From assembly GCA_947173955.1 (NCBI GenBank), contig CAMWHE010000001.1, positions 171,266-235,265 of the forward strand: a stretch of DNA of 64,000 nt, read 5' to 3'. The position numbers and the translations under genes were made by a program. Below, in pieces: positions 8,575 to 16,404 of the stretch. The notes under the pieces were generated by a model, which worked only from the letters and a program-made list of their open reading frames with translations, searched no databases and was not told the DNA's origin. This stretch comes from an uncultured Bacteroidales bacterium (lineage in GTDB: Bacteria > Bacteroidota > Bacteroidia > Bacteroidales > Muribaculaceae). Positions within the stretch are counted from its first letter, which is position 1. Each line of letters begins with the position of its first letter.

Positions 8575-11037
8575 ATGGATAAATATGCCGAAATATTATT
8601 ACCGCTTCCTTTGGACACGTCATTTACCTACCGGATTCCAAAGGAGATGGAGTCACGTGTCGCTGTTGGGCACAGAGTAATTGTGCCCTTCGGGGCGAAA
8701 CGGTTTTATACCGGTATAGTCGAATCCATTGTAACAAAGGCGCCCGAAGGTTTTGAGGTAAAGGATATAGCGCTGGCTCTTGACGACAAGCCGATCTTAC
8801 GGCATCCGCAACTGAAGCTATGGCACTGGATAGCAGATTACTATTTATGCTCGGCCGGCGATGTTTACAAAGCTGCCGTGCCCTCCGGTCTTAAGATTGA
8901 AAGCGAGACTTTCATTGAAATCAATCCGGACTATGAGCCAATTGGCGATGAAATTCTATCAGAACGCGAATCCATAATCTTCCAGCTGCTTGATCACGAA
9001 GGGGCTATGACCGTAGGGACTGTCGCGACAAAGACCGGATTGAAAAACGTCCAGGTTGCAGTCAACTCACTCATCGACCGGGGCATGATCATCATATCTG
9101 AAAAGCTGGTCGAACGTTACCGCCCGCTTAGAATAGCGTGCGTCAGACCGGAATTTGATCCGGCATCGATTTCAGAAGCTTTCGCCAAAGTCAAGGGAGC
9201 TCCCAAACAGGAGAAACTGCTCCTCGCCTTGATAGAAATGAGCGGATGGCAGCGTCCTGAAAACGAACACAAGGAAGTGATCCGCACGGAGCTGCTAAAG
9301 CGAGCGGATTGCACATCAGCAATACTGCTGACTTTAGAAAAGAAAGGGTTGCTATCTTCATATAAAAAAGAAATCAATCGCTTCGCATATGATGGCTCAA
9401 AAACGATCGAACTGCCACGGCTCAGCAGCGCGCAAGCAACAGCTCTGCATGAGATACACCAGTCATGGCGACAGCATGATATCACACTTCTGCACGGAGT
9501 GACCTCCTCAGGCAAAACAGAAATATACCAGCACCTGATAGCCGATGTAATACGTCGCGGCGACCAGGCATTGTTTCTGGTCCCGGAAATAGCGCTTACA
9601 ACTCAGTTGACAAAGCGATTGCAAGCTGTCTTCGGCAAAGATGTCATTGTATATCACTCCAAATTCAGCGACAACGAACGTGTCGATATATGGAAGCGCC
9701 TTTTGGACACCAACAACCCGTGCGTGGTACTTGGAGCCCGCTCATCAGTATTTCTCCCCTTCTATCACCTCGGACTGGTCATAGTCGATGAAGAACATGA
9801 GTCAAGCTTCAAACAATATGACCCGGCTCCCCGCTACAACGCACGCGATGTCGCAATCGTGCTCGCATCGATGCATGGTGCAAAGACGCTTCTTGGATCT
9901 GCAACACCTTCGATTGAGACATATTATAAAGCCACCGCCGGTAAGTTTGGTCTTGTATCGTTGCTGAAACGCTACAACGATATACCACTGCCGGACATCT
10001 CCGTAATCGATCTCCACCGAGCCCGTCAGACAAAAAAAATGTCGGGCACATTCAGCCTCGAGACTGTAGACAGAGCCAGAAAAGCACTTTCCGAGGGCAA
10101 TCAGATAATCCTCTTCCAGCCCCGACGCGGCTATTCGCCACTGGCACGGTGCCGACAGTGCGCATGGACTCCCAGATGTACTAAATGTGATGTAGCTCTT
10201 ACCTATCACCGCGATATTGATCGCCTTATATGCCACTACTGCGGATCGGAGTATCCACTCCCGCGCGTTTGTCCGCAATGCAAGGAGCCGGCTATCGAGA
10301 CACTGGGTTACGGAACGGAACGAGTTGAAGATGAAGTAACAAAGCTTTTTCCGGAGAAGCGTATCCTCCGTCTTGACCTTGACACGACACGCAACAAATC
10401 GAGCTATGAGACTATCGTAGACGACTTTTCCGCACGTAAGGGCGATATACTTGTCGGTACACAGATGGTAACCAAAGGACTTGATTTCGAAGGCGTCAGT
10501 CTCGTAGGTGTACTGAATGCCGATATGCTTATCAACTTTCCTGACTTCAGATCATCGGAAAGAGCATTCAATACTATCGAACAGGTAGCCGGACGCGCCG
10601 GACGACGCGAAGGACAGTCGGGTCAAGTGCTCATACAGAGTTACGAACCTTCACATCCACTCTTCGGCTATATTATAAATCATGATTATCTTGGATTTTA
10701 TAACCATGAAATCGCCGAGCGAGAACGATACTTTTATCCCCCCTTCACCCGCATCATTTATCTTTATCTGAAGCACCGCGACCGCGGCCTAATCGACAGA
10801 ATAGCCCGAGAATACGGCCGTAGGCTGACTGATATATTCGGTCAACGCATCTACGGGCCGGAGCGACCATCTATCGAGCGGATAAACAACCTGTATATTC
10901 GCAAGATAATGCTTAAAGTAGAAGTCGAAGCATCCATGAAACGTGTAAAAGAAATTTTGCGCGAGGTTTACAATGAAGCAATGCAGAATCCAATGCTCAA
11001 GGGATTGACAATTTACTATGACGTCGATCCGTTTTAG
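8575..11037 (+). CDS. priA: Primosomal protein N' (PriA replication-restart helicase)
   Basis: An 820-residue superfamily 2 DNA helicase that recognises stalled forks and reloads the replicative helicase. Visible parts: N-terminal fork-binding domain starting YAEILLPLPLDTSFTYRIP; Walker A GVTSSGKTE (about 313-321); Walker B VIVDEEHE (about 402); GSATPSIE; a zinc-binding insertion with four CxxC-type pairs (CRQC, CTKC, CHYC, CPQC, about 525-566); and motifs GTQMVTKGLDFEGV and EQVAGRAGRREGQ. The length is normal and all helicase motifs are intact. The start is supported by the typical N-terminus; the next in-frame ATG would remove the conserved first strand. Confidence 0.97.
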   Translation: MDKYAEILLPLPLDTSFTYRIPKEMESRVAVGHRVIVPFGAKRFYTGIVESIVTKAPEGFEVKDIALALDDKPILRHPQLKLWHWIADYYLCSAGDVYKAAVPSGLKIESETFIEINPDYEPIGDEILSERESIIFQLLDHEGAMTVGTVATKTGLKNVQVAVNSLIDRGMIIISEKLVERYRPLRIACVRPEFDPASISEAFAKVKGAPKQEKLLLALIEMSGWQRPENEHKEVIRTELLKRADCTSAILLTLEKKGLLSSYKKEINRFAYDGSKTIELPRLSSAQATALHEIHQSWRQHDITLLHGVTSSGKTEIYQHLIADVIRRGDQALFLVPEIALTTQLTKRLQAVFGKDVIVYHSKFSDNERVDIWKRLLDTNNPCVVLGARSSVFLPFYHLGLVIVDEEHESSFKQYDPAPRYNARDVAIVLASMHGAKTLLGSATPSIETYYKATAGKFGLVSLLKRYNDIPLPDISVIDLHRARQTKKMSGTFSLETVDRARKALSEGNQIILFQPRRGYSPLARCRQCAWTPRCTKCDVALTYHRDIDRLICHYCGSEYPLPRVCPQCKEPAIETLGYGTERVEDEVTKLFPEKRILRLDLDTTRNKSSYETIVDDFSARKGDILVGTQMVTKGLDFEGVSLVGVLNADMLINFPDFRSSERAFNTIEQVAGRAGRREGQSGQVLIQSYEPSHPLFGYIINHDYLGFYNHEIAERERYFYPPFTRIIYLYLKHRDRGLIDRIAREYGRRLTDIFGQRIYGPERPSIERINNLYIRKIMLKVEVEASMKRVKEILREVYNEAMQNPMLKGLTIYYDVDPF

Positions 11038-11115
11038 CGATAATAAATAAATCACAAGTAATCAACTACATAAAATAGCACCGATAAATTTTTAATAAAA
11101 AAAGTAGACATAACG

Positions 11116-11146
11116 CTTGCAGATTCAAAAATTATGCCTACCTTTG
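11116..11146 (+). promoter_or_regulatory. Promoter of tRNA-Gly/tRNA-Leu
   Basis: CTTG (11116-11119), a 19-base spacer, and TACCTTTG (11139-11146). The second box is a full match and the first has one mismatch. It lies 32 bases upstream of tRNA-Gly. Confidence 0.6.
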
Positions 11147-11178
11147 CACTGCAAACGCGAAAAAGCGGTCATTGAAAT

Positions 11179-11251
11179 GCGAAAATAGCTCAGTTGGTAG
11201 AGCACAACCTTGCCAAGGTTGGGGTCGCGGGTTCGAGTCCCGTTTTTCGCT
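11179..11251 (+). tRNA. tRNA-Gly (anticodon GCC)
   Basis: A 73-base cloverleaf. The acceptor GCGAAAA pairs fully with TTTTCGC and the discriminator is T. The anticodon stem CAACC/GGTTG encloses TTGCCAA, giving anticodon GCC. The T loop is TTCGAGT. CCA is not encoded. It is probably co-transcribed with tRNA-Leu 61 bases downstream. Confidence 0.95.
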
Positions 11252-11312
11252 CTACTACATGACTCTCTATATAGCAAATCTCTCACAAAAGAAGATTGCC
11301 GAATGATAAAAT

Positions 11313-11396
11313 GTCCGGATGGCGGAATTGGTAGACGCGCTACTTTGAGGGGGTAGTGATCATTAGATCGTGTGAGTTCGAGTCTCATTTCGGACA
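11313..11396 (+). tRNA. tRNA-Leu (anticodon GAG)
   Basis: An 84-base tRNA with the long variable arm of class II tRNAs. The acceptor GTCCGGA pairs with TTCGGAC (one G-U pair) and the discriminator is A, as expected for leucine. The anticodon stem CTACT/GGTAG encloses TTGAGGG, giving GAG, which reads CUU and CUC. CCA is not encoded. A hairpin terminator begins 4 bases later. Confidence 0.95.
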
Positions 11397-11399
11397 CTT

Positions 11400-11436
11400 G
11401 AAAAAGACCTGTTTGAAATTCAAACAGGTCTTTTTC
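11400..11436 (+). terminator. Terminator of the Gly/Leu tRNA unit
   Basis: Bases 11400-11415 and 11421-11436 form a perfect stem (the symmetry continues to 11417/11419) around a small A/T loop, with five T's on the 3' side. Confidence 0.9.
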
Positions 11437-11528
11437 GTTTATTCCCCTACCCTTATCACATAGTTTCGTCCACTAAAGGGTCTGGCCACCATCTCGGCAG
11501 AAGGATGCACATACAGCAAACAAAACAA

Positions 11529-11564
11529 AGAAGCTGAGCCGACAAATATTGTGACTCAGCTTCT
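11529..11564 (-). terminator. Terminator of the Wza/Wzz operon
   Basis: A 10-bp stem (11529-11538 with 11555-11564). On the minus strand it is followed by a T-rich tail. It lies 44 bases beyond the end of the Wzz-like gene. Confidence 0.65.
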
Positions 11565-11607
11565 ATATGTATTAACAATAGATTCGGTTTAGCACTAGCC
11601 GTTATGT

Positions 11608-12744
11608 TCAATCTTTGGCTTCAGTCTTAGAAGATTTGCCTTTGATTTTAGCAATTGACTCCTTGACAGTCGGCCCGAATACCACCCAAGCACCGGTCAG
11701 GAGGATTCCGAGGAATGCAAACATAATAAGCTTTTTCATACGGGAAGTCGCAGGCTGAAGAGGTACAGTCGCAGGCTGAAGAACCGCATATACCGGGGTG
11801 TCTTGCTGAACTTTTGCACGCGCTTGCTGGAGAAGGGTCGCAGTGCTGTTATACAGATTAAATGCCAGCGTCACCTCATTACGAAGGCGCTCTTCATCAA
11901 TTCTACGGGAATTAAGCGTGACATTATGATTCTTGTCCACATAGTCAGCGTAACGCTGTTGCGCTGCATAATACTCGTCCCGAGCCTCCTCATTGAGAGA
12001 CTCGGCATAGTGTAAATCCTGCACAGCCTTGCTCGTACGGTAGTCGGCAATAAAATGTTTCAGATTCTCTGCAACTGTATCAGCTATTTCTGCCGACACT
12101 ACAGGATCCTGCATTTTAGCTGCTATAGAAATTACAGAAGTCTTATTATCAACATTGACCGAGATTCTGCCTCGGATAGCATTTACCATATTCCATTGAC
12201 GGATGGAAAGATGGGTCGGATCCACGTCGCAACTATCCGGTTGCATATCCTTTTTCCCACGGAATATAGATAGGATACCTCCGATTGCCTTTCCTGGCAA
12301 TCTCGTAACAGAACTCCACCATACAGAACTTGTTTCATTTTTAATGTAGTCCTCTAATGACATTGTTTTTCCGGCTTCGGTAGTAACCTGAACATCAAAA
12401 AGATCCACAATAAATGGAATCGAATTGACAACTTGCGGATACAAGTCAGGATAAACGGCATCAACAGTCGCCCCTTGCGAAAGGTTTATACCCGCCATGG
12501 AGGCTAATGCGCCCAAGTTTCCACCCATCTTGCCCTTGGTGTCTGAGATCTCCGGCGAAAGCTTTATTGTCGTTAAATATTCCTTTGGCACTGACAGAGC
12601 TATTACAAGACCAATCACTACACCGACCAAGCATCCTTTAATGATAGTCCGGCGACCGTTCCATAATTTTTGAAAGATTTCGATCAGATCTATTTCCGAT
12701 TCCTCGTCAACGTTCTGCTTCCTTATTTCATCATCCTGTAACAT
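11608..12744 (-). CDS. Wzz-type polysaccharide chain-length determinant / co-polymerase
   Basis: A 378-residue inner-membrane protein. An acidic cytoplasmic N-terminus with EIDLIEIFQKLWNGRRTIIKG leads into a first membrane helix (CLVGVVIGLVIALSV, about 37-51). A long periplasmic part follows, with helical, coiled-coil-like sequence around residues 240-310 (ESLNEEARDEYYAAQQRYAD), then a proline-rich PATVPLQPATS segment and a second helix (LIMFAFLGILLTGAWVVF, about 340-357). This is the Wzz layout; it lacks the cytoplasmic tyrosine-kinase domain of Wzc, ending soon after the second helix. It follows the SLBB exporter by 9 bases, so both likely form one export complex that sets chain length. Confidence 0.9.
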   Translation of the reverse strand: MLQDDEIRKQNVDEESEIDLIEIFQKLWNGRRTIIKGCLVGVVIGLVIALSVPKEYLTTIKLSPEISDTKGKMGGNLGALASMAGINLSQGATVDAVYPDLYPQVVNSIPFIVDLFDVQVTTEAGKTMSLEDYIKNETSSVWWSSVTRLPGKAIGGILSIFRGKKDMQPDSCDVDPTHLSIRQWNMVNAIRGRISVNVDNKTSVISIAAKMQDPVVSAEIADTVAENLKHFIADYRTSKAVQDLHYAESLNEEARDEYYAAQQRYADYVDKNHNVTLNSRRIDEERLRNEVTLAFNLYNSTATLLQQARAKVQQDTPVYAVLQPATVPLQPATSRMKKLIMFAFLGILLTGAWVVFGPTVKESIAKIKGKSSKTEAKD

Positions 12745-12753
12745 CTTTCAAAA

Positions 12754-15162
12754 TTATTTAGCAAGATTAGCGATTGCAGCTGCCATTGTTCCGAGTGTAC
12801 CGGCCATTGAGGCTACAGACAAGATAGCTTGCCAATTGACTGCCGAATTATGTTTAGATGGAATAATGATATGGCTGCCAGGCTCAATCGGAGTACCTCG
12901 TTTTAACTGAGAGACGTTGCCGTTCATATAGATTATGAAGGCTTTGCTCTTCTTGGCCTTGGCACCATATCCGCCGGCCTGATTGACATAATAGTCAAGC
13001 TTTTGTCCTTTTTTATATGCCACGGTATTGGGGAACATGACATCGCCGGAAATTTTTACAGTATTATTATATTCAGGTATGAACAGCACATCACCTTCGC
13101 GGAGTACAAGATCTATATCACTTCCGGGGTTCTCGAGAATCTTTTCCAATTCGATACCGACATTATAGCTATTAGAGTTGATGACCTTGGCAGCTGAAAT
13201 TGAATCGTCTCCTTCCTTATTCTGTAGTAGCATCTGCATCAACTGGTCGCGAGCGGCCACTTCATCATCCGTCATCTGTCTCACAAGAGTGGCACCCTTG
13301 AGATAAGCGTAGGAGTTGACTCCGCCTGCTCTGCGCACAAGGTCACTTATACGTTCACTTTTTGATCCGAGTGTATAAGTACCTTCAAACTGAACCTCAC
13401 CGCCTACCTCTACACGGCGCTGCTTCTGATAGTTGGGACTCTTGCGGATTTCTACAATATCATAAGGCTGAAGAATAAATTCCTTATCCTTATTAATAAT
13501 CATACCATCTTGAAGTTCTACCGTATAAAGTTGAGACATGGCATCTCCGCTCTCAAGGCTGTTGGGATCATTAATGCGACGTGCTACATCAATACGTACT
13601 TTGGATGCTCCCTGAAGAAGGCCACCGGCCTGAATGATCAGATCTTCAACAGATGTATTTTCGGCAAAGGGGTATTCACCGGGATTAGCTACAAGGCCAT
13701 GAATTGTGACAGGCCCGCGATCAAGTATCTCATTGGCACTTGCTATTACAAGTACATCATTCTTTTTTAAGGGAATATCAGCCTCAAGTCCGGAGAGAAG
13801 AGAGCGTACATCAACCGGAACAACCTGCAGAGATAAATCCGGTCCTTCGCGATATAACAGAGCACGAGTGGAATATGCATCCTCCTTAAGTCCTTCAGCC
13901 TTATTGATGAGATCTTTTACCGTCTTAAGCTCATCTGAAATAGCATACATACCAGGACGCATAACGCTTCCACGAAGTTCTACTCTGTTGGTATAGCGAT
14001 CAAGGATCGAGCCGACTGTCACTACGTCACCATCCTCAAGCTGATAGGACGTAAACTCAACATCTTTAACATTGTAAAATTCGTTCTCCTTACTACTTTG
14101 GCGAGCCACACTTACCTGCTCCTTATAAGCATCTCCGGTAAAACCACCGGCAAATGTAATAAGTTCAGACAGAGACTCTTCAGGAAGCATCTCGTAGTAC
14201 ATCGGCCGCTTTACATTTCCATCAATGCGGACGAGACTGCCATAAGGCGCGACACGAATTACGTCACCTTCCTGCAGGCGAACATTGCCAGTCTGTTTTC
14301 CGCTGAAAAGATAGTCATAAACATCAATTTTTGGAAGACTCTTTCCATCCCGGATTACCTCTACATTACGTAACGAACCGATTGAATTGATACCGCCGGC
14401 TGTATAAAGAGCATGGAATACAGATGAAAACGGCGACAGACGGTATGTACCCGGAACCGATACTTCACCCATAATATTAACCTGGATCGTGCGGACATTG
14501 CCAAGTCTTACGTTTATATCGGAATCAGGATTCTCTCCGCTGATACCCGCATACTTGCTTGAAAACGCATCGCGTACATATTTATTAGCATCCGCAATAG
14601 TCATTCCGCTGAGATAGAGCGGACCTACCTGGGAAATCATGATGCTGCCCTCTGGGGAAATAGTCTGGCGTATATGATCTTCATTGACTCCCCATATATC
14701 GATTACTACTTCATCGCCGGGACCAAGACGATAGTTCTGAGGAGTAGCGAGATTCTCGTTTGGTTCAAATGTAAGGTTAGGATTGGTAAACAGATTATGG
14801 CCGTAAATGTCTATTTTTAAAGTATCAGCGACAAGAAGCTCTCTTTGATTTAGATTATTGTTAGGGTTGACCTGCAAGCTATCAACAACAGTTTGACGGC
14901 GGTTAGACTGCATAGGTGCAGTAGGAGCCGGTACATTCGTTGCTGAAGCATTTACCTTTGCCTTGAGACTCTGAAGCTGAGCCTGAGTCGCCCCTTTAGC
15001 AATCAACTCCTTACCTATCTGGCTTTCTGTTTTTCCTACGTCCAAACCGTTTTTGACGTATTCTGCAACCTGTTGATCCGTCATACGCTGCCCCATAGCA
15101 GTCGGAACAGCCATTGCGAACAAAAACATCGGGACCAATGTCTGAATGAATACTTTCTTCAT
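12754..15162 (-). CDS. Wza-type outer-membrane polysaccharide export protein with multiple SLBB domains
   Basis: An 802-residue exporter with a signal peptide (MKKVFIQTLVPMFLFAMAVP, cleavage near MGQR). A poly-export domain (YRLGPGDEVVIDIWGVNEDH, about 143-162) is followed by several SLBB-type repeats, marked by recurring G-x-V-x-x-P-G-x-Y cores (MGEVSVPGTYRLSPF, RGSVMRPGMYAISDEL, HGLVANPGEYPFAE, GGEVQFEGTYTLG). It ends with a hydrophobic helix (AILSVASMAGTLGTMAAAIA). Much longer than E. coli Wza (about 380 residues), but typical of Bacteroidetes. It is expected to form the outer-membrane channel for capsule or exopolysaccharide. It is first in its two-gene operon and has a consensus promoter. 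Confidence 0.92.
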   Translation of the reverse strand: MKKVFIQTLVPMFLFAMAVPTAMGQRMTDQQVAEYVKNGLDVGKTESQIGKELIAKGATQAQLQSLKAKVNASATNVPAPTAPMQSNRRQTVVDSLQVNPNNNLNQRELLVADTLKIDIYGHNLFTNPNLTFEPNENLATPQNYRLGPGDEVVIDIWGVNEDHIRQTISPEGSIMISQVGPLYLSGMTIADANKYVRDAFSSKYAGISGENPDSDINVRLGNVRTIQVNIMGEVSVPGTYRLSPFSSVFHALYTAGGINSIGSLRNVEVIRDGKSLPKIDVYDYLFSGKQTGNVRLQEGDVIRVAPYGSLVRIDGNVKRPMYYEMLPEESLSELITFAGGFTGDAYKEQVSVARQSSKENEFYNVKDVEFTSYQLEDGDVVTVGSILDRYTNRVELRGSVMRPGMYAISDELKTVKDLINKAEGLKEDAYSTRALLYREGPDLSLQVVPVDVRSLLSGLEADIPLKKNDVLVIASANEILDRGPVTIHGLVANPGEYPFAENTSVEDLIIQAGGLLQGASKVRIDVARRINDPNSLESGDAMSQLYTVELQDGMIINKDKEFILQPYDIVEIRKSPNYQKQRRVEVGGEVQFEGTYTLGSKSERISDLVRRAGGVNSYAYLKGATLVRQMTDDEVAARDQLMQMLLQNKEGDDSISAAKVINSNSYNVGIELEKILENPGSDIDLVLREGDVLFIPEYNNTVKISGDVMFPNTVAYKKGQKLDYYVNQAGGYGAKAKKSKAFIIYMNGNVSQLKRGTPIEPGSHIIIPSKHNSAVNWQAILSVASMAGTLGTMAAAIANLAK

Positions 15163-15248
15163 TTATATTGAATATTATAATTATCGTTGAAAATGATTGA
15201 TTTAGTAGACTTTGTTATTCCAGGAACAACTTTGCCCACATTATATTG

Positions 15249-15280
15249 CAAAGTTACGAATTATAATTACTAAGAGCAAA
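15249..15280 (-). promoter_or_regulatory. Promoter of the Wza/Wzz operon
   Basis: On the minus strand: TTTG (15277-15280), a 20-base spacer, then TAACTTTG (15249-15256). This is a full match to the Bacteroidetes consensus. The predicted leader is about 80 bases. Confidence 0.75.
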
Positions 15281-15331
15281 TATTAAGAGATACAGATTAT
15301 TTTTAACCGCTAAAATTTGCAAAATAACGGC

Positions 15332-16279
15332 TCAGTCCTTTTTGGGGTGCTTGAAACGAACAGTCTTCTTTGTAATGCGCTTTGGATATTTGACTTTTAA
15401 TACTATCGAATCTTCATATAGGTCTGATGTCAGAAGCAACTTAACGGACTTTAATGGATTGCCATCGTCATCATGCAATTCACGTTCCTCATTCCAATAG
15501 AAGCGCAGCTGTTTCTTGTCCTCTATGATTAGAGGATGCAGTGTCTCTAAATCCTCCTCTCCATCTTCATCGATGTATATCTTTTCAACCCATACATCTT
15601 CAGGATCAATAGGATTCTTATTCTCATCCAATACAAAAATATCAAGAATATTTTCCTCTTTATATTGCGGAATAAATACTCCCCCGGCGACAACTTCACC
15701 TAAAAGATCTTCATAAGGGCCCAAGTCGATATTATAAAGCTCATTTGGATCTGTGATTTCAATAATTTTAGGCAAATAACCAACATATATAAATTGTAAA
15801 GTATCTCCCACACCGGCTTCTATCGCATAGTTCCCATCTATATCAGTCACAACACCTTGAGAAGTTCTTGTATTGACAACACATACACCTATTAGTGGAC
15901 TTTTTGTGAGAATACCAGAGTCATTATTTTCATAGTGAAATACATTTCCCTTGATAAACGCAGAGTCAATTTTGGAATTAATGCATTCAAAATCGCCGGC
16001 CGGAAGGGTCTCATCGGGCAATTGTGCAGAAGAGGTAATGGATGACATCAGCGCAATTGCGCCGGCGGAAATGCCGGCGGGTGCTACACTCTTTCCTCTC
16101 ACCCTACGGGCTTGAAGTTGCCGCTCAAGATACCGTAATTCAGCCTCACACTTTGGACAAGTACCGAGACAATCTCCTTTATACTGACATTCCGATGTTA
16201 TAAATTCAATATCATTAGCCTCCGCAATCTGCCTACGGATATCTTTCAGAATTTTGCATGTCTGTTTCCCGCGTTTCAT
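15332..16279 (-). CDS. Membrane-anchored protein with N-terminal Cys cluster and CarboxypepD_reg-like domain
   Basis: A 315-residue protein of unknown function. Residues 1-65 are basic and hydrophilic and contain C31, C37, C41 and C44 (CX5CX3CX2C, ending TCPKCEAELRYLERQL), which looks like a zinc- or iron-binding knuckle. A hydrophobic stretch (AGISAGAIALMSSITSSAQL, about 68-87) then resembles an internal signal or membrane anchor. Residues about 125-178 have the form of a carboxypeptidase-regulatory-like beta-sandwich (GVVTDIDGNYAIEAGVGDTL, then FIYVGYLPKIIEI). The rest is acidic. From memory, similar Cys-cluster leaders occur in other Bacteroidales proteins. It has its own consensus promoter and is probably monocistronic. 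Confidence 0.7.
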   Translation of the reverse strand: MKRGKQTCKILKDIRRQIAEANDIEFITSECQYKGDCLGTCPKCEAELRYLERQLQARRVRGKSVAPAGISAGAIALMSSITSSAQLPDETLPAGDFECINSKIDSAFIKGNVFHYENNDSGILTKSPLIGVCVVNTRTSQGVVTDIDGNYAIEAGVGDTLQFIYVGYLPKIIEITDPNELYNIDLGPYEDLLGEVVAGGVFIPQYKEENILDIFVLDENKNPIDPEDVWVEKIYIDEDGEEDLETLHPLIIEDKKQLRFYWNEERELHDDDGNPLKSVKLLLTSDLYEDSIVLKVKYPKRITKKTVRFKHPKKD

Positions 16280-16310
16280 ATTGGATGTAATTGGTTATCT
16301 GGTTATAAAG

Positions 16311-16341
16311 CAAAGATACTAAATTAATAATCACTTCCAAA
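16311..16341 (-). promoter_or_regulatory. Promoter of the Cys-cluster protein gene
   Basis: On the minus strand: TTTG (16338-16341), a 19-base spacer, and TATCTTTG (16311-16318). Both boxes match. It lies about 32 bases before the ATG at 16279. Confidence 0.7.
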
Positions 16342-16347
16342 AAGAAA

Positions 16348-16375
16348 GTAGTGGGAATGTCCTCACTCCCACTAC
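16348..16375 (-). terminator. Terminator of the nfo-MFS operon
   Basis: A 9-bp stem (16348-16356 with 16367-16375) downstream of the MFS gene. On the minus strand it is followed by a T-rich run. It sits directly behind the next gene's promoter. Confidence 0.75.
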
Positions 16376-16404
16376 CCTATCTGTTCAAATCTGTATTTAT
16401 GCCG

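Larger units (their letters stand above)
11038..11607. other. tRNA-bearing intergenic region
   Basis: This gap of about 570 bases holds a promoter, tRNA-Gly, tRNA-Leu and their terminator, then the terminator of the minus-strand export operon. I see no protein gene in it; bases 11437-11528 carry nothing that I recognise. Confidence 0.7.
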
